In this document: piece after piece, positions 45,853 through 54,984 of the stretch | Layout: every line of letters begins with the position of its first letter | Position numbering within the stretch: position 1 is the stretch's first letter | Notes under the pieces: model-generated | The model's input: only the letters and a program-made list of their open reading frames with translations | The model's database searches: none | Told to the model about the DNA's origin: nothing | Source of the DNA: Prolixibacter bellariivorans ATCC BAA-1284 | Lineage (GTDB): Bacteria; Bacteroidota; Bacteroidia; Bacteroidales; Prolixibacteraceae | DNA: 64,000 bases | NCBI RefSeq assembly: GCF_000621705.1 | Contig: NZ_JHXO01000006.1 | Coordinates: 310,001-374,000, forward strand | Direction: 5' to 3' | Program-made: the position numbers and the translations under genes

Positions 45853-47166
45853 ATGGACTATATCAAGGAAAAACTCCTAAAGAAAGGGGATCAGGAGAGG
45901 CAAATTGTAAAAAAACTGGCAAAAGAGTACGGTGACCTGCAGCTGGACACCGTTTCGATGAGCCAGGTGCTGACGGGCATGAAAGGCGTTACAAGTTTGC
46001 TCACTGTTACTTCGAAGTTAGATCCGGAAAACGGTATTCGTTTTCGGGGGTACTCGATTCCCGAATTACAGGAGAAACTTCCCAAACTAAATCCGGAAGG
46101 AGAACCATTGCCCGAGGGCTTATTTTATTTAATGTTATTGGATGAGCTGCCCTCCATCGAAGACGTTCAATATTTGACCAATGAATGGACCAAACGCAAT
46201 AAGGTCCCAGGACACGTGTTCGACGTGATTAACGCGTTGCCTCCTACCAGTAAACCAATGACGCAATTCAGTGCCGGTATTATGGCCATGGCCACCGAGT
46301 CGCTGTTCCAGAAAGCCTACCGTGAAGGCGTACCGAAAGATGAATATTGGGTGACAACTTATGAAGATGTCATGAATTTGATTGCACAGTTGCCCACAAT
46401 AGCTGCTTATATTTACCGTCGGAATTTCCACGGTGGAGATATTATCCCTCCGGATCCGAAACTTGACTGGGCAGCCAATTTTGCGCACATGATGGGATAC
46501 GACAGCGAAGAAGTGTATCGTTTGTTCCGTATGTACCTTTTCCTTCATGCTGACCACGAAGGAGGAAACGTATCTGCACATACTACCCACCTTGTTTCTT
46601 CGGCTTTGAGTAATCCTTTCTATGCGTATGCCGCTGGTATGACCGGTTTGGCCGGTCCGCTCCATGGCTATGCCAACCAGGAAGTGATTCGCTGGATTAA
46701 AGGCATGCTCGATGAAATTGGCCCATGTGGTTGCGCCGATGAGGAGAAGGAAAAAATCGCCAATTATGTGAAGAATTACATTGCGGAAGGGAAAGTCATT
46801 CCCGGATTCGGTCATGCTGTTCTTCGTGTTACTGATCCGCGTTATACTGCTCAGAAGAAATTCGCAGAAAAATACATTAAAGATGACCACCTGATTGATG
46901 TGGTGAACTGCATGTATGAAGTGGTTCCTCCGGTATTGCAATCGCTGGGTAAGGTGAAAAATCCCTGGCCCAATGTGGATGCTTATTCCGGATCGCTCTT
47001 GACGCATTATGGTATCGACGAGTATTTCTTCTATACCGTGATGTTTGGTGTTAGCCGGGCTTTGGGCGTATTGGCTCAACTGGTTTGGGACCGAATTTAT
47101 GCGTTGCCCATTGAACGTCCTAAATCACAAACCTTGCAGTGGTTCAAAGATCAGGCGGGCATTTGA
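45853..47166 (+). CDS. gltA: Citrate synthase, mitochondrial (eukaryotic) type
   Basis: 437 residues. It condenses acetyl-CoA and oxaloacetate at the entry of the TCA cycle. The catalytic triad fits: H235 in HADHEGGNVSAH, H271 in AGPLHGYANQE and D376 in NVDAYSG. SDHEGGNVSAH/GPLHGLANQE-like blocks are those of animal and plant mitochondrial enzymes rather than the E. coli hexameric type, so a dimer without NADH inhibition is likely. Own promoter and terminator. gltA is used as a general symbol. Confidence 0.94.
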   Translation: MDYIKEKLLKKGDQERQIVKKLAKEYGDLQLDTVSMSQVLTGMKGVTSLLTVTSKLDPENGIRFRGYSIPELQEKLPKLNPEGEPLPEGLFYLMLLDELPSIEDVQYLTNEWTKRNKVPGHVFDVINALPPTSKPMTQFSAGIMAMATESLFQKAYREGVPKDEYWVTTYEDVMNLIAQLPTIAAYIYRRNFHGGDIIPPDPKLDWAANFAHMMGYDSEEVYRLFRMYLFLHADHEGGNVSAHTTHLVSSALSNPFYAYAAGMTGLAGPLHGYANQEVIRWIKGMLDEIGPCGCADEEKEKIANYVKNYIAEGKVIPGFGHAVLRVTDPRYTAQKKFAEKYIKDDHLIDVVNCMYEVVPPVLQSLGKVKNPWPNVDAYSGSLLTHYGIDEYFFYTVMFGVSRALGVLAQLVWDRIYALPIERPKSQTLQWFKDQAGI

Positions 47167-47193
47167 TTATACGATTGTTCTTATGAAAAGATG

Positions 47194-47221
47194 GGGGATT
47201 GGTAAAATCCCCTATTTTTAT
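47194..47221 (+). terminator. Terminator of the citrate synthase gene
   Basis: 7-bp stem GGGGATT / AATCCCC (47194-47200, 47206-47212), 5-nt loop, followed by TATTTTTA. It sits 27 nt after the stop and just before the next gene. Confidence 0.75.
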
Positions 47222-47237
47222 ATCAAAATTTTTGAGA

Positions 47238-49157
47238 ATGGCATTTCAGGGAATTCGTGAATATATCGAGCTTTTAGAGCAAAAAGGAGAGTTGATCAGA
47301 ATTAAGCAGTACGTTAATCCGGTATTGGAAATACCCGAAATTGTCGACAGGGTATCCAAATCCCCCGAAGGGGGAAAGGCGCTGTTATTTGAAAATACCG
47401 GGACTGATTTTCCGGTTCTGATTAACGCTTTCGGTTCAAATAACCGGATGGCATTGGCGCTGGGTGCTGATAACCTGAATGCCATTGGCGACGAAATTGA
47501 GTCGTTGTTTAAGAAACTGGTGAGCCCCAAAGCCGGTTTGATGGAAAAACTCAGGATGCTTCCCATGCTTGGCCAAATTTCTTCGTGGATGCCGAAATCC
47601 GTATCCGGAAAAGGAAAATGTCAGGAAGTAATAATGAAAGAGCCGGATATGGGCAAGTTACCAGTGCTGACCTGCTGGCCTGCTGACGGCGGTCCGTTTG
47701 TTACGTTGCCTTGTGTGGTGACCCGTGATCCGGAGACAGGCGTTCGAAATGTCGGGATGTATCGCATGCAGGTTTTTGGTCCGAATTTAACCGGAATGCA
47801 CTGGCATAAACACAAAACCGGGGCACGCCATTTCAACGAGTACAAGAAGCGGGGCGAGCGCATGCCCATTTCAGTTGTTTTGGGCGGCGATCCGGCATAT
47901 ACGTATGCAGCCACTGCTCCGCTGCCCGATAACATCGACGAGTACCTTTTAGCGGGCTTTTTACGAAAGAAAAGAGTGGAGCTGGTGAAATGCATCACTA
48001 ACGATTTGGAAGTTCCTTCAAATGCCGATTTCGTTATCGAAGGGTATGTCGATCCGGAAGAAGATTTTGTATGGGAGGGACCGTTCGGCGATCACACCGG
48101 ATTCTATTCGCTGGCCGACTGGTATCCCAAGTTTCATGTTACCTGCATCACGCACCGGAAGGACGCCGTGTATCCGGCCACCATTGTCGGTATTCCGCCG
48201 CAGGAAGACGCTTACATCGGTCGCGCTACGGAACGTATTTTTCTCAGCCCGATGAAGCTGACCATGATTCCGGAAATGGAAGACATGGAATTGCCACCGG
48301 CGGGAGTTGCTCATAATCTCACCATTTCGAAAATTGACAAGACATTTGCAGGACAGGCAGCGAAGGTAATGAATGCCATGTGGGGTGCTGGTCAGATGAT
48401 GTTCAACAAAGTGATGATTGTGGCTGACGGGCAAACCGACATTCACAATTATCCCGAAATTGCCCGGATGGTGTCTCAGGTCGTCGATCCGGCGCACGAC
48501 ATTTATTTTACGCAAGGACCAATGGATGTGCTCGACCATTCGGCTGCAAAATTTGCGTACGGTTCCAAAATGGGTATCGATGCCACTCACAAGTACGAAG
48601 AGGAACTGTATCGCGAATCTGCGAATTACACCGTCCCGGCGAGTTCCGTTATCTCGGCAGACGACATTAAAAAAGAAATTCCGGAAGTACACGACATCAA
48701 TGCCGATTTGCTCGATTTGGGCATTTCGTTCGTGGTGGTGTCAGTTAACAAAAATCAACCGGGCATGGTGAAAACGCTTGGGAAAAAGCTTGCCGAAAGT
48801 GAGGCTTTTAAAGGCGTTAAATTCATTGCCATTGTGGATGAAGAACTTGACATCCGTGATATGAATGCGGTAGGGTGGTACGTTTCGGGTAATATCGATC
48901 CCAAACGCGATTCCCAAATCTTTGACGGGGAAAGCGAAGGGGAAGTTTCTCACCTGGTACTGGATGGAACCCGCAAATCCGGCTCGCTAGATAACTTCAA
49001 ACGCGACTGGCCCAATCCGGTGGTCTCGTCCATGGAAACCATCCGGAAAGTAGATGAAATGTGGCCCAAACTTGGATTGGGTGAGTTCATCGAATCGCCG
49101 TCGTTACGATATATTCCCATTCAGAAAGGAACGGGAGCTATTGCCGGGGAAGAATGA
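47238..49157 (+). CDS. UbiD-family decarboxylase (menaquinone-biosynthesis type)
   Basis: 639 residues from the ATG giving MAFQGIREYIELLEQKGELI; an earlier in-frame start at 47199 would run into the terminator. The family uses prenylated FMN to remove aromatic carboxylates. Visible blocks: LPVLTCWPADGGPFVTLPCVVT, GMYRMQVFGPNLTGMHWHKHK, VEGYVDPEEDFVWEGPFGDHTGFYS-like stretch near 265-290 and YPATIVGIPPQEDAYIGRATERIF. The length and pattern match the Bacteroidota enzyme linked to menaquinone synthesis; the substrate is inference. It converges on mnmA with 23 nt between. Confidence 0.88.
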   Translation: MAFQGIREYIELLEQKGELIRIKQYVNPVLEIPEIVDRVSKSPEGGKALLFENTGTDFPVLINAFGSNNRMALALGADNLNAIGDEIESLFKKLVSPKAGLMEKLRMLPMLGQISSWMPKSVSGKGKCQEVIMKEPDMGKLPVLTCWPADGGPFVTLPCVVTRDPETGVRNVGMYRMQVFGPNLTGMHWHKHKTGARHFNEYKKRGERMPISVVLGGDPAYTYAATAPLPDNIDEYLLAGFLRKKRVELVKCITNDLEVPSNADFVIEGYVDPEEDFVWEGPFGDHTGFYSLADWYPKFHVTCITHRKDAVYPATIVGIPPQEDAYIGRATERIFLSPMKLTMIPEMEDMELPPAGVAHNLTISKIDKTFAGQAAKVMNAMWGAGQMMFNKVMIVADGQTDIHNYPEIARMVSQVVDPAHDIYFTQGPMDVLDHSAAKFAYGSKMGIDATHKYEEELYRESANYTVPASSVISADDIKKEIPEVHDINADLLDLGISFVVVSVNKNQPGMVKTLGKKLAESEAFKGVKFIAIVDEELDIRDMNAVGWYVSGNIDPKRDSQIFDGESEGEVSHLVLDGTRKSGSLDNFKRDWPNPVVSSMETIRKVDEMWPKLGLGEFIESPSLRYIPIQKGTGAIAGEE

Positions 49158-49180
49158 GAGGCTAAGATTAGCCAGGGAAA

Positions 49181-50362
49181 TCATTCAATCACACCCGAAC
49201 CAATTTGCTCATCGTCGGTGTACCAGGCCACAAACTGGCCGGCTGTAATGCCACGCTGTTCTTCTTCGAAAAGTACGTAGAGGCCTTCTTCGCGCATGTA
49301 CATCCGTCCTTTTTCCAGAGGCTGGCGATACCGTATCCGGAAGAGAAATTCCGTTTCATCTCCAACCGGAATTTCCAGGTCGGGTCTGATCCAGTGAATA
49401 TCTTCTTTGGGAACAAACAATCCGGGACGGTATAACCCGGGGTGCGTTTTCCCTTCACCTACGTAAACGATGTTCCGGTTGATATCGGTCGCCAGTACAA
49501 AAAGAGGTTCTCCGTACCCGCCAATATTTAGTCCTTTTCGTTGACCGATGGTATAAAAGTGAGCGCCGTTGTGTTCGCCAATCACTTTACCGTTCCAGGG
49601 TTTGTAAGGGAAAGCGTGGCATAACTTTTTGAAATTGTCCGGCGTTTTCTCCACACTCTTTTTCCGGGCCATAAAGTCGGCCGGAATTTCAATCACGTTG
49701 CCCTGTTTTGGTTCCAGCTTTTGCTGAAGAAAAACCGGTAAATCCACTTTGCCCACAAAACAGATTCCCTGAGAATCTTTTCGTTCGGCTGTTATCAGTC
49801 CCTGCTCACGGGCAATTTCGCGCACTTCGGGTTTCATCAAATGGCCTATCGGGAACATGGACTTAGCCAGTTGTTCCTGGTTGAGCTGACACAAGAAGTA
49901 GCTCTGATCTTTGTTGGGATCGGAACCAGCCAGCAAACGATAATACGTTTTTCCATCTTTCTCCACTTCAGCTTTCCGGCAATAATGTCCGGTGGCCACG
50001 TAGTCGGCACCCAGTTCCATGGCTTTTTCCATGAACATATCGAACTTAATCTCGCGGTTACAGAGCACGTCCGGGTTGGGCGTATGGCCTTTCCCGTATT
50101 CCTCGAACATATAATCGACCACCCGTTTCCGGTAGAAATCCGACAAATCGACTACGTGGAAAGGGATATCCAGCTTTTTAGCAATCATCTCTGCAAAGGT
50201 GATATCATCCTCCCATGTACAACTCGCCGTAAGGGTTCCGGTGCGTTCTTTCCAGTTAATCATGAACACACCAATCACTTCATAACCTTGCTGCTTGAGC
50301 AGGTATGCGGCAACGCTCGAATCGACGCCGCCCGATAATCCGACTACAACTTTTTCCTTCAT
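49181..50362 (-). CDS. mnmA: tRNA-uridine 2-sulfurtransferase
   Basis: 393 residues. The PP-loop SGGVDSSV (10-17) adenylates U34; C101 (VLCNREIKF) and C201 (GICFVGK) are the two catalytic cysteines that carry sulfur. It makes 2-thiouridine in the anticodon of Lys, Glu and Gln tRNAs. It is 80 nt downstream of the AmrS gene but has its own promoter. Bacteroidota often carry a second MnmA; this is one full-length copy. Confidence 0.94.
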   Translation of the reverse strand: MKEKVVVGLSGGVDSSVAAYLLKQQGYEVIGVFMINWKERTGTLTASCTWEDDITFAEMIAKKLDIPFHVVDLSDFYRKRVVDYMFEEYGKGHTPNPDVLCNREIKFDMFMEKAMELGADYVATGHYCRKAEVEKDGKTYYRLLAGSDPNKDQSYFLCQLNQEQLAKSMFPIGHLMKPEVREIAREQGLITAERKDSQGICFVGKVDLPVFLQQKLEPKQGNVIEIPADFMARKKSVEKTPDNFKKLCHAFPYKPWNGKVIGEHNGAHFYTIGQRKGLNIGGYGEPLFVLATDINRNIVYVGEGKTHPGLYRPGLFVPKEDIHWIRPDLEIPVGDETEFLFRIRYRQPLEKGRMYMREEGLYVLFEEEQRGITAGQFVAWYTDDEQIGSGVIE

Positions 50363-50380
50363 GTGTAATAAAAATCAGCG

Positions 50381-50411
50381 CAAAGGTATTCTTTTTAAAA
50401 GAATTGAACAA
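50381..50411 (-). promoter_or_regulatory. Promoter of mnmA
   Basis: Minus strand: TTG (50409-50411), 20 nt, TACCTTTG (50381-50388), a full -7 match 18 nt before the ATG. Confidence 0.63.
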
Positions 50412-50442
50412 CGAATGAAAGGGGAGGTGCTGTGCGCTTAAC

Positions 50443-51450
50443 CTAGATATAATCGATGATGTGATGATGGCAGTTGGTGCAGTTTCCTTTCTTATCGAGT
50501 CCGGAAATCTCGGTGTAGTACCCCGAACGGTCAATGACCCGTTGATGGCATTTACTGCAGTAAGTGGAACTTCGCCTTTCATCTGCTACATTTCCCAGAT
50601 AGACATAGTTCAAATGCCGCACAGCTATTTCAAATAAATCGAGTAGCGTATTCACCGGTGTGGCTGCAATGTTCTGTTTGAACGCCGGGAAATAACGGGA
50701 TAGATGCAGTGGCGTATCTTTTCCGGTTTCACCGGCTATCCAGCGAACCATCTCTTCAAATTCATCAAAGTCGTCGTTCATCCCGGGAATGACCAGGTTG
50801 GTCAGCTCCAGGTGGCTTTCTGATTGTGCAATGATGCGGATACTGTTTTTGACCGGCTCCAGTTTGGCATGCGTCATTTTGTGATAAAAGTTCTCCGAAA
50901 AGGCTTTCAGATCGACATTGAATGCGTCGATATAGGGGAGAAGTCTTAACAACGGTGCTTTGTTGATGTAGCCATTGGTTACCAACACGGATTTCAAACG
51001 GGTATTCAGTGCCCGTTTGGCCATTTCATACATATATTCATAAGCAATACCAGGTTCACTGTAGGTAAACGCAACGCCCAAATTATCCTCGTCATTCAAT
51101 GCAATTTGCACCAATTCTTCGGTAGAGAATAATTTAAAGTTGTCAAACTCGTCGGGCGATACCTGCGAGATGCGGTAGTTCTGGCAGAACGAACACTTCA
51201 GGTTACAACCAATGGTTCCAATGGAAAGAATCTTACTTCCGGGATAGAAGTGATAAAGAGGTTTCTTCTCGATTGGGTCGGAACCGTAGGCAGCTACCTT
51301 TTCAAATATTTCGGTATACAAGTCCCCGCCCACGTTTTTCCGTACCTGGCAGGCCCCGCGTTTCCCTTCATTTATGATGCAGTAGTGTGGGCATAACTTA
51401 CAACGGACGATGTTTTGGCCCGCCCTTTCGTAATACAAAGCATTCTTCAT
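50443..51450 (-). CDS. amrS: AmmeMemoRadiSam-system radical SAM enzyme AmrS
   Basis: 335 residues. The radical SAM motif is C82/C86/C89 in GCNLKCSFCQN. An N-terminal cysteine set (C17, C20, C24, C34 in RCKLCPHYC and GACQV) and a C-terminal CSKCH/CTNCHHH pair suggest extra zinc or Fe-S sites. TYSEPGIAYEYMYEMAKRA and LTNLVIPGMNDDFDEFEEM are typical of the PflA-like AmrS group. The usual partners (AMMECR1 and Memo) are not adjacent. Reaction unknown. Confidence 0.85.
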   Translation of the reverse strand: MKNALYYERAGQNIVRCKLCPHYCIINEGKRGACQVRKNVGGDLYTEIFEKVAAYGSDPIEKKPLYHFYPGSKILSIGTIGCNLKCSFCQNYRISQVSPDEFDNFKLFSTEELVQIALNDEDNLGVAFTYSEPGIAYEYMYEMAKRALNTRLKSVLVTNGYINKAPLLRLLPYIDAFNVDLKAFSENFYHKMTHAKLEPVKNSIRIIAQSESHLELTNLVIPGMNDDFDEFEEMVRWIAGETGKDTPLHLSRYFPAFKQNIAATPVNTLLDLFEIAVRHLNYVYLGNVADERRSSTYCSKCHQRVIDRSGYYTEISGLDKKGNCTNCHHHIIDYI

Positions 51451-51499
51451 GGGGGATGGGTGTTGTGTTTGTCACTTATCATCAACAATTCAGATTGTC

Positions 51500-51544
51500 C
51501 GGTAGTTCAATCAGTCTTCCTGCAAAGAAACAGGCAGACTACCG
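51500..51544. promoter_or_regulatory. Stem-loop between amrS and hydE
   Basis: CGGTA (51500-51504) pairs with TACCG (51540-51544); inside, GTCT/AGAC and CCTG/CAGG stack with one mismatch around a CAAAGAAA loop. The left side has a 9-nt bulge. CGGTAGT/ACTACCG is a competing 7-bp pairing. It could belong to the leader of either divergent gene. I could not match it to a riboswitch class. Confidence 0.45.
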
Positions 51545-51619
51545 AAATTTGGGCGAAGCTGCCGGAAGAAAGTCATATCTTACTATCAAAGATTATGGTA
51601 TTTTTACCGCACCGTAACC

Positions 51620-52714
51620 ATGAATGATATTGATAACATACTGACCCGTTCAGATTTTTCCCGTGAGGAAATTGTCCGCCTGCTTTCGCTGGAAGGAGAG
51701 GAAAAGGTAAAACTTTTCCGGAAAGCTGCCGAGGTGAAAGCTGAACACTCCGGGCACGAAGTGTATTTCCGCGGCCTGGTGGAGTTCTCAAACGTATGCG
51801 ACAAGAACTGCTACTATTGTGGTATTCGCAAGGACAACAGCGAGGTAAAACGCTACAACTTGTCGGATGAGGAGATTTTGGCAGCGGCCCGTTTTGCGTG
51901 GGAAAACCAATATGGTTCGTTGGTGTTGCAATCGGGAGAGCTGGCTTCGTCGGCTTTCGCCGACCGGGTAGAAAAGCTGTTGCGCGAAATCAAGCGGTTG
52001 AGCAATGGCGAGCTGGGCATTACCATATCGCTGGGCGAACAGTCGCCCGAGGTATACCGCCGCTGGTTTGAAGCGGGCGCACACCGCTATTTGTTGCGCA
52101 TCGAATCTTCGACTCCTGAGCTATACAGGAAAATACATCCTAACGATTCGCTGCACGATTTCGATTCGCGTATCGCCTGCCTGCGTTCGTTACAGAAAGC
52201 TGGTTACCAAACAGGTACCGGTGTGATGATTGGCCTGCCTTTTCAAACCCTCGAAAATTTGGCTGATGACCTGCTCTTTTTCAAAAGCTTTGATATTGAT
52301 ATGGTCGGTATGGGACCCTATCTCGAGCATGCCGAAACTCCGCTGTATGCTTACCGCGAAACCTTACTGCCGCTACAACAACGCTTCGATCTTTCGCTGA
52401 AAATGATTGCTGTATTGCGGTTGCTCATGCCCGACATCAACATTGCTGCGGCAACAGCCCTGCAGGCCATCGATCCGCTGGGGCGTGAAAAAGCGGTGAA
52501 AGTAGGTGCCAACGTGATTATGCCCAACATTACACCGGGAATGTACCGAAACGATTACGCACTTTACCAGAACAAACCCTGTGTTGATGAGGAACCGGAA
52601 CAATGCAAAGGTTGCCTGGATGCCCGGATTGCACTGGCTGAAGGTGAGATTGGCTATGGCAAATGGGGCGATTCACTTCATTTTCAAAAGCGGATGAAGA
52701 CTTCCTCCCGGTAG
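51620..52714 (+). CDS. hydE: [FeFe]-hydrogenase maturation radical SAM protein HydE
   Basis: 364 residues. The radical SAM cysteines are C60/C64/C67 in NVCDKNCYYCGIRKDNSEVKRY. LVLQSGE, ESSTPELYRKIHP and GLPFQTLENLADDLLFFK fit HydE, and a C-terminal set (CVDEEPEQCKGC) matches the second cluster of some HydE proteins. It helps to build the H-cluster dithiolate. hydF, hydG and a hydrogenase gene are not in this window, so function depends on distant genes. PylB/BioB-like relatives are less likely. Confidence 0.88.
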   Translation: MNDIDNILTRSDFSREEIVRLLSLEGEEKVKLFRKAAEVKAEHSGHEVYFRGLVEFSNVCDKNCYYCGIRKDNSEVKRYNLSDEEILAAARFAWENQYGSLVLQSGELASSAFADRVEKLLREIKRLSNGELGITISLGEQSPEVYRRWFEAGAHRYLLRIESSTPELYRKIHPNDSLHDFDSRIACLRSLQKAGYQTGTGVMIGLPFQTLENLADDLLFFKSFDIDMVGMGPYLEHAETPLYAYRETLLPLQQRFDLSLKMIAVLRLLMPDINIAAATALQAIDPLGREKAVKVGANVIMPNITPGMYRNDYALYQNKPCVDEEPEQCKGCLDARIALAEGEIGYGKWGDSLHFQKRMKTSSR

Positions 52715-53025
52715 TATTTATTTTTTCCTTATAACAATTCACCCGTCCGTGCCACTGTGTAGCGTAGCAAATTGTGGAAAGGCTACCGATGTGTGGAATT
52801 CAGTTCCACAAAGTGTGGAATCCGTCCCACAACCCTTGCAGAACTTGCCGGCCCTGCATTTTTCCGAATAATAATTCCCCTATTCATTCTCTGTTGATTT
52901 CTAGTCGTTTGTGTCGGATTATCCAATTGGAGAAATATCGCTGAAAGTTTTGGCACAATATTCCCTTATTAGTTAGCAGGTGATTTGATATTAATTATTG
53001 GACGAAAACGAAAGTGAATAGAGAA
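52715..53025. other. Gene-free region with TGTGGAA repeats
   Basis: 311 nt without a convincing gene. TGTGGAA occurs at 52773, 52792 and 52814 and in inverse at 52804-52810, giving a 7-5-7 palindrome (52792-52810) and a second near-palindrome (52814-52831). The rest is ordinary AT-rich spacer before the lipoprotein gene. Confidence 0.55.
52773..52835. repeat. Short tandem/inverted TGTGGAA repeats
   Basis: Three direct TGTGGAA copies spaced 19 and 22 nt, with TTCCACA and TCCCACA inverted partners, so two small hairpins lie in tandem. Both hairpins are non-coding and have no T run. Confidence 0.6.
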
Positions 53026-53895
53026 ATGAGAAAACTAATTATTATTCTGCTCGTGTTGCCTTTTTTTACGGCATGTAATCAAAAGGAATTAAAAAAGTTG
53101 AAGGACGAAAATGCACAACTGACCCAAATAGCGCAGAAGCGTGATTCCACCATCAACGATTTTGTTGAATCGTTTCAGGCCATTGCTGCCAACCTCGATT
53201 CAATTAAGGTAAAAGAGAAATTGATTTCGGTACAGGCTGCAGGTGAGCAGACTGCTGATTCGAAAACACAGGTCTTGAGCGATTTGAGTTTGGTAAAAAA
53301 TCTGCTGGACAAGAACAAAGCTGACCTGGCCGATTTGAACAAAAAACTGAAGAACAGTTGGTACCACAACTCAAAACTCAAGAAATTGACCGAAAGTCTG
53401 CAGAAACAGATTCAGGAAAAAGAGGAGTCGATTGCAAATCTGACTGCTCAGGTTACTGAACTGAATGGGAAAGTGGATAACCTGAATGGACAGGTTGCCG
53501 AGTTGAACGATACAGTTCAATCGCTTTCTGCAGAAAATCAGTTGAAAGGAAAATTACTGAACGAAAAGACAGATAGACTTCATACCGCTTACTACGTAAT
53601 CGGTACGACAAAGGAGCTGAGGGATCAGCATGTCATTTCAGCCACAGGAGGCTTACTGGGAATCGGAAGGACAAACAAGTTAAACGACCAGATCGATCCG
53701 TCGAAATTTACGGCCATCGATATCACCAAGACGACAACGATTCCGGTGAGTGGGAGAAAAATCAACATGGTAACAGCACACCCGGCTGACTCGTACAAAA
53801 TCGAGCAAAAGGACAACGAAGTTGAAGCCATCACGATTACAAATCCTGAAGAATTCTGGAAAGCTTCCAAGTATTTGGTAGTGGCTGAAAGATAA
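53026..53895 (+). CDS. Coiled-coil lipoprotein, function unknown
   Basis: 289 residues from the ATG at 53026; a GTG 12 nt upstream is also possible. The signal peptide ends in a lipobox LPFFTAC with lipidated C17. A long coiled coil follows (about 22-178; heptads of Leu/Ile, Lys/Glu and Asn), then a globular tail that includes HTAYYVIGTTKELRDQHVIS and TGGLLGIGRTNKL. I know similar Bacteroidota proteins only as hypothetical. It is probably anchored in the outer or inner membrane facing the periplasm. It has its own terminator. Confidence 0.8.
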   Translation: MRKLIIILLVLPFFTACNQKELKKLKDENAQLTQIAQKRDSTINDFVESFQAIAANLDSIKVKEKLISVQAAGEQTADSKTQVLSDLSLVKNLLDKNKADLADLNKKLKNSWYHNSKLKKLTESLQKQIQEKEESIANLTAQVTELNGKVDNLNGQVAELNDTVQSLSAENQLKGKLLNEKTDRLHTAYYVIGTTKELRDQHVISATGGLLGIGRTNKLNDQIDPSKFTAIDITKTTTIPVSGRKINMVTAHPADSYKIEQKDNEVEAITITNPEEFWKASKYLVVAER

Positions 53896-53920
53896 TTATT
53901 AGGTTTTAAGATTGGTTCTC

Positions 53921-53953
53921 AAAAGAGCATCCCGCCCGGGATGCTCTTTTAGT
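53921..53953 (+). terminator. Terminator of the lipoprotein gene
   Basis: About 13-bp stem AAAAGAGCATCCC / GGGATGCTCTTTT with a GCCC loop (53921-53950), 25 nt after the stop. Confidence 0.88.
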
Positions 53954-54114
53954 TTGTATACACTTTCCGTAACTTTTACAAACGGCCACGATGCCCTCTG
54001 AAGTTCCCAGGCCGAAAATTCAATATATGGACTATCAGAACTAGAGTCGGTACGGGTATCGTTGTTTTATCCACCAACCAATGTTCGGAACGATGGAATA
54101 AATAGCCAAAAGCG

Positions 54115-54765
54115 ATGATGGAAAGAGAAAATAGAGAAACCTATTGGAGCCGGTTTACCGAAGACTATGAAGAAAGGCAAAGTCATGTGGTTGGTAACGA
54201 AGTTCTTCTTTTGGGGCACGAAGAATTATTGAAAGAGGCCGATCTCGGGAATGTGCTGGAACTAGGATGTGGAACCGGATTATATACCGAAACGCTGCAA
54301 AAAGTAGCGGACAATGTGGTAGCAACCGATCTGTCGGATGAGATGATTGATTTTGCCCAAGGGAAAAGGGGACATCTGGACAATGTTGAATTCCGAAAAG
54401 CGGATGCACTCAGCCTTGAATTTGGAGACGAAGTTTTTGACACCGTTTTCATGGCGAACCTGATCCATATTGTTGGGAATGCGGAAGGTGTCATTCAAGA
54501 AAGCAATCGGGTACTGAAAAATGGCGGATTGTTGATTATTAACTCTTTTGCCATCGATGACATGAGTTTTTTTTACAAGATGGCCATGGGAATCCGTTAC
54601 TTAAAAACATTTGGTAAACCTTCTGCAGACGCTACTAAGGAAAAAACGACCCGAAAAAGTGTTGAGCAATTGCTCATCAATAATGGCTTTGAAATCTTGA
54701 AAAGCCGGATGTTGGGTAAAAAATCCAAAGCATTTTATCTCTGCGGTCGAAAGAAATTTAATTGA
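54115..54765 (+). CDS. Class I SAM-dependent methyltransferase
   Basis: 216 residues. Motif I is ELGCGTGLYTE (49-59), followed by VATDLSDEMIDFA as the acidic loop and a motif IV-like FDTVFMANLIHIV. This is the small Methyltransf_11 type. Substrate cannot be told. Two ATGs are adjacent (54115 and 54118). It stands alone, converging on the KAS III-like gene. The C-terminal part, NNGFEILKSRMLGKKSKAF, is common in such enzymes. Confidence 0.8.
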   Translation: MMERENRETYWSRFTEDYEERQSHVVGNEVLLLGHEELLKEADLGNVLELGCGTGLYTETLQKVADNVVATDLSDEMIDFAQGKRGHLDNVEFRKADALSLEFGDEVFDTVFMANLIHIVGNAEGVIQESNRVLKNGGLLIINSFAIDDMSFFYKMAMGIRYLKTFGKPSADATKEKTTRKSVEQLLINNGFEILKSRMLGKKSKAFYLCGRKKFN

Positions 54766-54984
54766 CCACTGACCTGCGATTGGACCAGAAGCCAAATAGA
54801 CCGGAAAACGAAATAATTAAGAAGGGCGACAGAGTAAGATGTTCTTATCTCGATAATTATACTGTGGCTCGTCCACCTATGCAGGTTAAGAAATTAAATG
54901 ATTAAGCTGCAATTCCCTAGTAAACTGGCACATGCAAGCACTGAGAGTTCGGAACCGCCCGACCACATACAAACGACCAGCAAC

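Noticed and set aside
46135-47079. 314-codon ORF antisense to the citrate synthase gene
   Set aside because: It lies wholly inside a firmly identified gene on the other strand; its composition is a reading of the complementary codons.
48018-48692. 224-codon minus-strand ORF inside the UbiD-like gene
   Set aside because: Antisense shadow with many His/Arg/Phe codons, as expected from the complement of that gene.
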